This document shows positions 1 to 4,615 of a stretch of DNA of 5,272 nucleotides, piece by piece. This DNA is from WLMZ01 sp037139095 (GTDB taxonomy: Bacteria; Actinomycetota; Acidimicrobiia; Acidimicrobiales; Ilumatobacteraceae). A program made the translations under genes and the position numbers. The notes beneath the pieces are model-generated. The model did no database searches and was not told the DNA's origin. It worked only from the letters and a program-made list of their open reading frames with translations. Each line of letters begins with the position of its first letter. Within the stretch, counting starts at the first letter, position 1. The DNA is taken from contig JBAXHD010000090.1 of the NCBI GenBank assembly GCA_037139095.1, positions 1 to 5,272 of the forward strand. Direction: 5' to 3'.

Positions 1-1
1 C

Positions 2-148
2 GGGAAGTACGAAGCGGGTCCTGTCACCTTCTCAGCGCTCATCGTCGGCACGTTAACCGCGAGTCCCGCTGGCCGACAACCGATTGAGCTCTGCGACGCG
101 ACCGAACGCAGACACACCACCGTTGGTGTTGGAACCCAAGCGGCCTGA
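2..148 (+). CDS. C-terminal end of an unidentified protein (partial)
   Basis: An open frame enters from the left edge and runs 48 codons to a TGA at 146-148. The other two plus frames are closed by stops within this stretch. The peptide has a mixed, protein-like composition with a hydrophobic patch (residues around FSALIVGTL) and ends in GVGTQAA. Its stop lies two bases from the stop of the convergent DUF1272 gene, a tight tail-to-tail arrangement common in compact genomes, which is the main support for it being real. I do not recognise the family. A 48-codon open stretch can occur by chance at this GC content, so the call is tentative. The gene's start and main domains lie outside the window. 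Confidence 0.4.
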   Translation, partial: GKYEAGPVTFSALIVGTLTASPAGRQPIELCDATERRHTTVGVGTQAA

Positions 149-150
149 AG

Positions 151-327
151 TCAGCCTGCAACGCGACGCGGACGTACCACAAGTTCTCCGCCACAGTTCG
201 GACAGCGATGGTCCATGTCTTGTCCACAATCCACGCAGAAGGTGCACTCAAAACTGCAGATGAGGGCTTCGCCGGCATCGCTCAAGTGAGCGGCACACTT
301 CTCACATACACCACGCATCTCCAACAT
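151..327 (-). CDS. DUF1272 family small zinc-ribbon protein
   Basis: This 58-residue protein matches the DUF1272 pattern. It has a CxxC pair at Cys8/Cys11, then the hallmark ICSFECTFCVDC (Cys24, Cys28, Cys31, Cys34), then CPNCGGELVVRPRR (Cys42, Cys45). Eight cysteines suggest two structural zinc sites. The biochemical role of the family is unknown; a cytoplasmic metal-stabilised protein is likely, as there is no signal or membrane segment. The ATG at 327 gives the usual family N-terminus (MLEMR...) and has a strong GGAGGG ribosome site 8 nt upstream; a longer open frame extending to 474 only adds antisense-type sequence from the SnoaL gene. The start lies 4 nt after the SnoaL stop, so it is the last gene of the dehydrogenase operon and probably translationally coupled. 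Confidence 0.92.
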   Translation of the reverse strand: MLEMRGVCEKCAAHLSDAGEALICSFECTFCVDCGQDMDHRCPNCGGELVVRPRRVAG

Positions 328-331
328 TCGC

Positions 332-727
332 CTAGCCCTCCAATGACCACAGCTGGTCGATAAAGCGTTGGTCTTCATCGAAGAGCCAGCACTCCCGCAA
401 CTTCTCGTCCTGCACCCGGTAGAGCAGAACTCGACGTACTCGCTGGGCTGGGTCCCCGAGGTCTTCGACGGCAATCAACGCGCCAAGGGAATCGCCCACC
501 AGCACGTCCTCTACATCGATCAGCCGACGCGAGGTTCGTGCGGATGCTTGTCCGAGAGCAGCGAATGCAGCGTCGCGTCCACGATGCGTGCCAGCCAACG
601 GGCTCTGACCCATGTAGTGCAGCTCGATGTCGTCGTGGTACGAGGCCAAAACTTTTTCAAGGTCCGACGAGAGCCACGCCTCTGCATAGGCACGAAGGAC
701 TCGACGGGTTTCTTCACTGCTCGTCAT
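332..727 (-). CDS. SnoaL-like / NTF2-like fold protein
   Basis: A 131-residue protein of the nuclear transport factor 2-like, SnoaL-type superfamily. Features seen: an N-terminal helix (MTSSEETRRVLRAYAEAW), then YHDDIELHYMG and SPLAGTHRGRDA (about residues 30-53), the family's strand plus glycine turn, and a C-terminal strand with the typical ending RECWLFDEDQ...IDQLW. Members are small cone-shaped barrels that act as cyclases, isomerases, hydrolases or plain ligand binders; the fold alone does not give the substrate. It is cytoplasmic. The ATG at 727 fits the family start; a GTG at 748 would add seven residues, and neither has a clear Shine-Dalgarno. It follows the dehydrogenase by 26 nt (5 nt from the GTG) and precedes DUF1272 by 4 nt, so it probably acts on or senses a compound related to the dehydrogenase substrate (inference). 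Confidence 0.9.
   Translation of the reverse strand: MTSSEETRRVLRAYAEAWLSSDLEKVLASYHDDIELHYMGQSPLAGTHRGRDAAFAALGQASARTSRRLIDVEDVLVGDSLGALIAVEDLGDPAQRVRRVLLYRVQDEKLRECWLFDEDQRFIDQLWSLEG
336..341 (-). promoter_or_regulatory. Ribosome binding site GGAGGG for the DUF1272 gene
   Basis: On the minus strand GGAGGG lies 8 nt before the ATG at 327, inside the last codons of the SnoaL gene. It decides the start of the 58-residue protein against the longer open frame and suggests coupled translation. Confidence 0.8.
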
Positions 728-753
728 GCGGCGATTGTAGAGAGGCACCGAAA

Positions 754-1794
754 TCAGTGGAAGTCATTTACGAAGACGACTTTGGCTGCCGGCAACAGCA
801 GCCCTTCTATCGCATCGCTGAACGGAACGACCTTGCCGACAATGCGGCCCGGGTCAAGCGCGCCGGACAACACGAGATCGAGAACTGGGCGAGCGGTCGC
901 ACACGCATGCACGCGTCCAACCTCATATCGGATGCCCTTCAGGTACATCGACTGAAGAGGGATACTCGACTCCGCGCTTGCCCCACCCGACACACTCGTA
1001 CACACACCGCACGGCTCGACTGATCGCAACGCAAAGTTTCGACCTGCATCAAGAACGTTTGCATCAACCACAATCGGGAACTTTTGATCAAGCTTCAGCG
1101 TGTCCCACTGGCCCTTCGCATTGATGGTTTCCGCGCCAAGTGATGCAGCGAGTTCGAGCCGTGACGGATCATCATCGACGAACACAACCCGCTCAGAACC
1201 GAGGGCAAGCGCGGCCATCACGGCGTACAGACCAACTGACGGAGCAAGTCCACCGACCACGAGCACCGGCGCACCAGGTCGCTCCGCAAGCGGGCCGGCG
1301 ACGCATCGGTACCCATCAGAAACATTGTCGGGGATGCCTGCCGCTGCAACCGGGTCCATTCCCGGGGGTAACGGAATGAGCATCACGTCGGCCCACGGAA
1401 CTCGTACAAGTTCGGCGAGCGCTCCACCGAGGTCGATACCGCCGTGCGGCCCAAGACCAAATGCCGTCCCAGACGGAACACTGTGGCAGGCGTTGGTATG
1501 CCCACGAACACACGCATCGCAACGCATGCAACTGAGTTGGAATGGAACGATCACCCGATCCCCAGGACGAAACTCGTTCACCGCGTCGCCCACCTCAATG
1601 ACCTCTCCCACCATCTCGTGGCCCATCACGAAAGGAGCTGGCATCGGGTACAGACCAATGGCAATGGCAGGGTCAAGGTCGCATCGAGCCACTGCAATCG
1701 GTCGAACCAAAGCGTCGCGAGACTCCCTGAGCTGCGGAGTCTCAACCTCTTCCCAAGCGAGGGCCATCGGGCCCCGAAACATGAGCGCGCGCAT
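754..1794 (-). CDS. Zinc-dependent MDR-family alcohol dehydrogenase
   Basis: A 346-residue medium-chain dehydrogenase/reductase with a GroES-like catalytic domain followed by a Rossmann domain. Catalytic zinc ligands are likely Cys38, His59 with Glu60 (motif GHE), and Asp156, aligning with the Asp of formaldehyde-dehydrogenase-like members. The structural zinc lobe is complete: Cys89, Cys92, Cys95, Cys103. The nucleotide-binding glycine loop (about 181-188, GGLAPSVG) is two residues longer than the usual GxGxxG but matches my recollection of an actinobacterial subgroup with the same loop. Asp207 at the end of the second strand favours NAD(H). Predicted reaction: reversible oxidation of an unknown alcohol to an aldehyde or ketone, in the cytoplasm. 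The ATG at 1794 has AAGGAG 8 nt upstream. First gene of the minus-strand operon, divergent from the TetR gene across two operator-like repeats. Confidence 0.95.
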   Translation of the reverse strand: MRALMFRGPMALAWEEVETPQLRESRDALVRPIAVARCDLDPAIAIGLYPMPAPFVMGHEMVGEVIEVGDAVNEFRPGDRVIVPFQLSCMRCDACVRGHTNACHSVPSGTAFGLGPHGGIDLGGALAELVRVPWADVMLIPLPPGMDPVAAAGIPDNVSDGYRCVAGPLAERPGAPVLVVGGLAPSVGLYAVMAALALGSERVVFVDDDPSRLELAASLGAETINAKGQWDTLKLDQKFPIVVDANVLDAGRNFALRSVEPCGVCTSVSGGASAESSIPLQSMYLKGIRYEVGRVHACATARPVLDLVLSGALDPGRIVGKVVPFSDAIEGLLLPAAKVVFVNDFH

Positions 1795-1802
1795 CCGGTG
1801 AG

Positions 1803-1808
1803 CTCCTT
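1803..1808 (-). promoter_or_regulatory. Ribosome binding site AAGGAG for the alcohol dehydrogenase
   Basis: AAGGAG on the minus strand, 8 nt before the ATG at 1794. This is the strongest Shine-Dalgarno in the window and fixes the dehydrogenase start. Confidence 0.85.
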
Positions 1809-1818
1809 CCGTGCTTAA

Positions 1819-1836
1819 CTATGATGATCGTCATAG
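1819..1836. promoter_or_regulatory. Operator-like inverted repeat, copy 1 (probable TetR site)
   Basis: An 18-bp imperfect palindrome, CTATGATGATCGTCATAG, with arms CTATGA/TCATAG and a centre TGATCG containing GATC. The same arms recur in copy 2, and the site lies in the divergent control region between the TetR and dehydrogenase genes. Size and symmetry suit a TetR dimer. Binding by the adjacent regulator is inferred from position. Confidence 0.75.
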
Positions 1837-1850
1837 AGATTAGTTATGAA
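1820..1850 (+). promoter_or_regulatory. Candidate promoter of the TetR gene
   Basis: Two -10-like hexamers are present: TATGAT at 1820-1825 (five of six to TATAAT) and TATGAA at 1845-1850. The first would give a leader of about 34 nt carrying GAAGG at 1848-1852; the second would give a very short leader. Neither has a good -35. Both are embedded in operator arms, consistent with autoregulation. Confidence 0.3.
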
Positions 1851-1859
1851 GGTCGTCAT
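1830..1859 (-). promoter_or_regulatory. Candidate promoter of the dehydrogenase operon
   Basis: On the minus strand, ATGACG (1859-1854) as a weak -35 and TATGAC (1835-1830) as -10 are separated by 18 bp. The predicted start, near 1823, leaves a leader of about 29 nt that includes the AAGGAG site. Each element lies in an operator arm, so repressor binding would cover both. The hexamers are imperfect and the assignment is tentative. Confidence 0.35.
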
Positions 1860-1860
1860 A
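1845..1860. promoter_or_regulatory. Operator-like inverted repeat, copy 2 (probable TetR site)
   Basis: TATGAAGGTCGTCATA has the same arms TATGA/TCATA around a 6-bp centre as copy 1, starting 25 bp further right. It ends 5 bp before the preferred TetR start at 1866, so occupancy would block expression of the regulator itself. Confidence 0.72.
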
Positions 1861-1865
1861 TCCAA

Positions 1866-2420
1866 ATGAAGCGTCGCAACATTCGCCAAGAGATGATCAG
1901 CGGCGCGATCAACCTCCTCGCGGAACGGGGCGTACAAGGCACGTCATTCGCTGTCGTCACCGAGGCCACTGACACGCCCCGTGGCTCCATCTACCATCAC
2001 TTTCCCGGCGGCAAAAACGAACTCATCGAAGCGGCCGTCGCGTCGATTGGTTCGGTCGTGAAATCGCTGATCGACGCAGTCGACGTGTCATCGCCGGTCG
2101 AGGTTGTTGAACAATTCGTGGGCAGTTGGAGAGCACTGCTTCTCGCCAACAACTTTGCGAGCAACTGTGCTGTTGCGAACGTGAGCTTGGGCGCCGGCGA
2201 CGACGGCTCGCTGAGAGATTCGGCGGGCGGCGTATTCAACGATTGGCGAGAATCTCTCGCCAGCGCGTTCGAACGAAGCGGAGTCGACCGGGACGATGCT
2301 GTCGATTTCGCTGACGTATGCCTCGCAGCTGTTGAGGGCGCCATGATTTTGGGACGAGCATCGGGTAGCGACGACATCTTCGATGCCCTCTCACGACAAC
2401 TCAGCAAACTTGTGGGCTGA
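1866..2420 (+). CDS. TetR-family repressor, LmrA/YxaF-like
   Basis: A 184-residue transcription regulator. Residues about 5-55 form the TetR helix-turn-helix: a first helix IRQEMISGAINLLAERG, a middle part TSFAVVTEATDTPRGSIYHHF with the recognition helix near PRGSIYHHF, and FPGGKNELIEAAV. The FPGGK variant and the C-terminal half (NCAVANVSLG, a FNDWRESLASAF helix, VEGAMILGRAS) resemble the LmrA/YxaF-type ligand-binding domain; Bacillus members respond to small aromatic compounds, but the ligand here is unknown. An in-frame ATG at 1821 would add 15 residues, but they are encoded by the two operator palindromes and read as non-family sequence, so I prefer the ATG at 1866. It is divergent from the dehydrogenase operon, its likely target, and lies upstream of the DUF4345 gene by 43 bp. 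Confidence 0.93.
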   Translation: MKRRNIRQEMISGAINLLAERGVQGTSFAVVTEATDTPRGSIYHHFPGGKNELIEAAVASIGSVVKSLIDAVDVSSPVEVVEQFVGSWRALLLANNFASNCAVANVSLGAGDDGSLRDSAGGVFNDWRESLASAFERSGVDRDDAVDFADVCLAAVEGAMILGRASGSDDIFDALSRQLSKLVG

Positions 2421-2426
2421 TCCCCA

Positions 2427-2457
2427 TTGACACACCAGAGGATCCCGATGCGAGAAT
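2427..2457 (+). promoter_or_regulatory. Candidate promoter of the DUF4345 gene
   Basis: A perfect TTGACA (2427-2432) is followed after 19 bp by GAGAAT (2452-2457; four of six to TATAAT). The -10 box is exactly 6 nt before the ATG at 2464, the geometry of a leaderless mRNA. This could give the membrane-protein gene expression independent of the TetR gene. The long spacer and weak -10 keep confidence moderate. Confidence 0.42.
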
Positions 2458-2463
2458 TGCGTG

Positions 2464-2802
2464 ATGAACGCTGTGGGTTACGTCGGCTCGATACTTTCGG
2501 TTCTCGCTGGCGTCCTCGGACTGATCTGGCCAGAGCAGGTCAGTCGCACCATTGGACTTCGCATACCCGGTCGGCTCGGAACCTCTGAGGTTCGGGCCAC
2601 GTACGGTGGCCTCTTCATCGGATCGGGTCTTGCGGTCACCTTGATCGCCAGTAGCGACGCAGCACTCGTGCTCGGCGCAGCTTGGGGAGGAGCGTTCGTC
2701 GCTCGGGCCATCTCGTTCGTTGTCGACAAGTCACGCACGAAGGAAAATGTGGCCGGCCTGGTTATCGAAGCAGTGATGGCGGCCCTACTGATCCTCGCCT
2801 GA
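2464..2802 (+). CDS. DUF4345-like small integral membrane protein
   Basis: A 112-residue, strongly hydrophobic protein with four predicted membrane spans at about residues 4-23, 46-63, 66-85 and 95-112. The motif SEVRATYGGLFIGSG before and in span 2, and ARAISFVVD at the end of span 3, match the DUF4345 family as I know it. The function of the family is unknown and there are no catalytic residues to point at. A GTG at 2461 directly precedes the ATG at 2464; the ATG is preferred because a -10-like box lies 6 nt upstream of it. A better Shine-Dalgarno (AGAGGA, 2437-2442) points to an ATG at 2448 in another frame that closes after 44 codons. The stop is one base from the convergent lipase gene's stop, leaving no room for a separate terminator. 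Confidence 0.85.
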   Translation: MNAVGYVGSILSVLAGVLGLIWPEQVSRTIGLRIPGRLGTSEVRATYGGLFIGSGLAVTLIASSDAALVLGAAWGGAFVARAISFVVDKSRTKENVAGLVIEAVMAALLILA

Positions 2803-2803
2803 G

Positions 2804-3907
2804 CTACACCCGCGCGAACCACTCCTGCACCAACGGGACCGCGTAGTACACGACCGAGGCGTGATCAAACTGACCGACAGGCACTACTTCGACATTCCCA
2901 CCACGTTCACGAATCTTCTCTGCACCAAGCAACGCATCGTTCGGATGGACGTCGACGTCGGCTTCTCCGTAGTACAACCGCAATGGTGCACGCGGCGCCC
3001 ACTTGACTGCTTCGTTCTCCTCGAGGGCATCACGGAACCAGGACGATTCGCCGGCGCGGTAACCCTGCACCCAGCTTTCTCGAAACATCGGAAGCGGCAA
3101 TGGTGGCAGTTGTTTCGCAATGTCGTCCGCTGCATGAAGCCCATCAAAGAGTTCCTTCACCAACGCTGCGGCGTCGTCCGTCAGCAATGACTCAAGCGGT
3201 TGGTTGTAGGCGCGGGAATATGAGTGCGCGATGTACGCGAGATATGTGCTGTGGCTTGCTGCGCGACCCTCCAATGCCCACGGCAACGTTACGTTCGCCA
3301 AGTCAAGCGGCGGGGCAATACTCGCAACGGCGAGCACCTTGGCCTCCTCGATTGGCGAAGCTTCAAGCGCACGCTGAAGAACTGCCACCGCATGTGCTCC
3401 CTGCGAGTACCCCACCAACATCAACTGTGGGCACCACTCAATACCCTCACGTTCGCAGTACGTGGCTACTGCACGAATGAAATCAGTCGCTGCGTCGACA
3501 GTGGAAACCGTATGCATGTAGGGGTGATAGGTATCTGATGTGCCAAGACCGATGTAGTCGGGGGCAAGAAGTAAGTGCCCACTTCCGGCAAACACCGCAC
3601 CAACTAACAACCCAATCAAGCCGCCGGATGATGGAGCTTCCGATCGTGTCGGGTTTGTACCGTTCAGCCACATCACAGAAGTGCGTGCACCATGACGTTT
3701 TGGCACTCCGAGAAGACCCGTAGCTAGCTGTGGCTGCCCAGAGAGTTGGGTCCAGTATGTGATGCGGCACAGCACAACTCCGTGCCGCACAGGAAAGCGC
3801 TTCGGTATGCGAGCAGCGCGTTGAGCAATGCGAAGTTTCAGTGCCGAATGGGCACCCAACTTCTCAGCAGAAACGAGGGTCCCTCTCGACTGAGTGTTCG
3901 TAGTCAT
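2804..3907 (-). CDS. Alpha/beta hydrolase, secretory-lipase-like esterase
   Basis: A 367-residue alpha/beta hydrolase. The nucleophile elbow is GYSQG with Ser168; the acid is probably Asp317 (YGEADVDVHP; Asp319 is the alternative) and the histidine His349 (FDHAS). WLNGT (80-84) is a candidate oxyanion-hole segment, and APDYIGLGTSDTYHPY (115-130) is the signature stretch of secretory-lipase (LIP-type) proteins. Between about 205 and 300 lies a helical cap. Predicted role: hydrolysis of carboxylic esters such as acylglycerols; the substrate is unknown. Despite the family name I see no signal peptide, so the protein may be cytoplasmic. The ATG at 3907 has no Shine-Dalgarno but has TAGATT 6 nt upstream, suggesting a leaderless transcript. 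It stands alone on its strand apart from a short frame (3939-4022) just upstream. Confidence 0.92.
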   Translation of the reverse strand: MTTNTQSRGTLVSAEKLGAHSALKLRIAQRAARIPKRFPVRHGVVLCRITYWTQLSGQPQLATGLLGVPKRHGARTSVMWLNGTNPTRSEAPSSGGLIGLLVGAVFAGSGHLLLAPDYIGLGTSDTYHPYMHTVSTVDAATDFIRAVATYCEREGIEWCPQLMLVGYSQGAHAVAVLQRALEASPIEEAKVLAVASIAPPLDLANVTLPWALEGRAASHSTYLAYIAHSYSRAYNQPLESLLTDDAAALVKELFDGLHAADDIAKQLPPLPLPMFRESWVQGYRAGESSWFRDALEENEAVKWAPRAPLRLYYGEADVDVHPNDALLGAEKIRERGGNVEVVPVGQFDHASVVYYAVPLVQEWFARV

Positions 3908-3913
3908 TTTTCA

Positions 3914-3919
3914 AATCTA
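3914..3919 (-). promoter_or_regulatory. -10 box of a probable leaderless promoter (lipase gene)
   Basis: TAGATT on the minus strand lies 6 nt before the ATG at 3907, so transcription would begin at or next to the start codon. This agrees with the absence of a Shine-Dalgarno. No convincing -35 is seen. Confidence 0.45.
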
Positions 3920-3938
3920 GCGAAGGCCCCGCGTCCGG

Positions 3939-4022
3939 TTACTGCAACAGATCGGGATCGATGAACTCGCGCAGTTGAGCTGTGGAACCAAACGGAGGCA
4001 CGCCGCTATTGGCCGAGGACAC
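3939..4022 (-). pseudogene. Short frame over repeat A: small peptide or gene-end remnant
   Basis: On the minus strand a frame open from a TGA at 4029-4031 runs to a TAA at 3939-3941. The only plausible starts are GTG codons, the longest at 4022 giving 27 residues. The peptide contains VPPFGS, then LREFIDPDLL, and ends after Gln. The frame at 4467-4598 encodes a clearly related peptide. I see no Shine-Dalgarno and do not recognise the family. It lies 31 bp upstream of the lipase start on the same strand. It may be the decayed 3' end of a larger gene, a real small protein, or a by-product of conserved regulatory DNA. Confidence 0.3.
3945..4004. repeat. 60-bp direct repeat, copy A
   Basis: Aligned without gaps to 4524-4583, 49 of 60 bases agree. 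There are two fully conserved blocks, 3945-3966 (22 bp) and 3987-4000 (14 bp, containing CGGAGG), plus CGCGCAG at 3968-3974. Between them 3975-3986 matches at only 3 of 12 bases. It fills the centre of the divergent region between the lipase and VOC genes, ending 55 bp before the VOC start. Confidence 0.9.
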
Positions 4023-4059
4023 CTCACATCACAATCACGACCCATGAGAGACTCAGTGA

Positions 4060-4470
4060 ATGTTGCATCTTGACCTCGTGACTATCGTCGTTGACGACTA
4101 TGACCGCGCCATCGACTTCTATGTCGGCACCCTCGGCTTCGTGGTCACTGAAGACAGCAAGCTGACAACTGACAAAAGGTGGGTGGTCATACGACCGAGT
4201 CTGGGCAGCACGGGTTTTCTCATCGCCAAAGCTGCTGACGCCGAACAGGCAGCAGCGATAGGCCGTCAAGCTGGTGGCCGAGTCTCACTTTTTCTTCACA
4301 CCGACAACATCGACGAACAGTTACACCTCTGGTCCTCACGCGGAGTCCAGTTCGAAGGAACACCTCGCTCAGAGCCGTACGGCCGAGTGGTCGTGTTCGT
4401 CGATGTTTACGGCAATCGGTGGGACCTCATCGAGCCTCGACAAACGAGAGTGTCTGGCGCAGGTGATTAA
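4060..4470 (+). CDS. VOC-superfamily (glyoxalase/bleomycin-resistance fold) protein
   Basis: A 136-residue protein with the two beta-alpha-beta-beta-beta modules of the vicinal oxygen chelate fold. The first module has VTIVVDDYDRAIDFYVGTLGF (split here: VTIVVDDYDRAIDFY then VGTLGF, residues 7-27); the second has LHTDNIDEQLHLWSSRGVQF and PYGRVVVFVDVYGNRWDLIEP (about 79-126). The terminal Glu125 is at the usual third metal-ligand position, but the position of the first metal-binding His is Leu6 and the second module lacks an obvious ligand His, so a divalent-metal enzyme is doubtful; it could bind a ligand or use an altered site. Related proteins act in dioxygenation, glyoxal detoxification or drug binding. 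The ATG at 4060 has GAGAG 9 nt upstream. The upstream region holds repeat A. Confidence 0.92.
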   Translation: MLHLDLVTIVVDDYDRAIDFYVGTLGFVVTEDSKLTTDKRWVVIRPSLGSTGFLIAKAADAEQAAAIGRQAGGRVSLFLHTDNIDEQLHLWSSRGVQFEGTPRSEPYGRVVVFVDVYGNRWDLIEPRQTRVSGAGD

Positions 4471-4478
4471 TCGCCCTT

Positions 4479-4498
4479 GCGGTCAGTGACCAGACCGC
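4479..4498. terminator. Possible hairpin after the VOC gene
   Basis: GCGGTC (4479-4484) and GACCGC (4493-4498) form a perfect 6-bp GC-rich stem with an 8-nt loop, 8 nt after the VOC stop. An alternative shorter stem is GGTCA/TGACC at 4481-4491. No T-run follows, so it is at best an atypical terminator. Confidence 0.3.
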
Positions 4499-4523
4499 CG
4501 CTTGCCTCAACCTCAGGGTGCTT

Positions 4524-4583
4524 CAACAGATCGGGATCGATGAACACGCGCAGCTCGGTGGCACGACCAAACGGAGGCAAGCC
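4524..4583. repeat. 60-bp direct repeat, copy B
   Basis: The partner of 3945-4004, displaced by 579 bp in the same orientation, at 49 of 60 identities. It lies between the VOC stop and the SRPBCC start, ending 32 bp before the latter. The two copies bracket a unit containing just the VOC gene. Confidence 0.9.
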
Positions 4584-4603
4584 AATCGAGACATGCATTG
4601 CGG

Positions 4604-4609
4604 TACGGT
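4604..4609 (+). promoter_or_regulatory. -10 box of a probable leaderless promoter (SRPBCC gene)
   Basis: TACGGT fits the TAnnnT pattern and lies 6 nt before the ATG at 4616, the same spacing as at the lipase gene. It supports the 4616 start against an upstream TTG at 4598. No clear -35 is seen; GGTGAG at 4608-4613 is too close to the start for a normal ribosome site. Confidence 0.45.
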
Positions 4610-4615
4610 GAGCCG

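Larger units (their letters stand above)
4467..4598 (-). pseudogene. Short frame over repeat B: small peptide or gene-end remnant
   Basis: A 43-codon minus-strand frame from an ATG at 4598 to a TAA at 4467-4469. It encodes LPPFGR, LRVFIDPDLL and a hydrophilic tail HPEVEASGGLVTDRKGD. It resembles the frame over repeat A (14 of 20 aligned residues identical) but continues 18 residues past the shared Leu-Leu. No Shine-Dalgarno is visible, the start is only 17 bp from the divergent SRPBCC start, and its end overlaps the VOC stop by 4 bp. This crowding argues against an independently expressed gene and for a remnant of a larger gene's 3' end, although the tail reads like genuine protein. Family not recognised. 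Confidence 0.33.

Noticed and set aside
114..129. Perfect 6-bp hairpin ACACCA/TGGTGT with a 4-nt loop, 22 bp past the DUF1272 stop
   Set aside because: It has no T-run, is short, and lies within the probable coding end of the left partial gene, so I did not call it a terminator.
368..1023. Long plus-strand open frames of 195 and 161 codons opposite the SnoaL and dehydrogenase genes
   Set aside because: They are antisense to two well-recognised genes and have shadow-like composition with no family motif.
1100..1818. Plus-strand frames of 233 and 124 codons opposite the dehydrogenase
   Set aside because: They lie antisense to conserved zinc-ligand codons of a clear MDR enzyme; Ser/Pro/Arg/Thr-rich, typical of antisense shadows.
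2448..2582. Short plus-strand frame starting at ATG 2448 with a well-placed AGAGGA site
   Set aside because: It ends after 44 codons, overlaps the DUF4345 gene out of frame, and its sequence is Arg-rich and unlike a protein.
3945..4583. Repeats A and B as integron attC sites or a CRISPR array
   Set aside because: No attC core pairs or long internal inverted symmetry were found, there are only two copies at a gene-length spacing, and there is no integrase or cas gene in the window.
4538..4612. Plus-strand 23-codon frame (ATG 4540) across repeat B ending just before the SRPBCC start, a possible leader peptide
   Set aside because: The equivalent frame in repeat A stops after five codons, so it is not conserved between copies and has no ribosome site.
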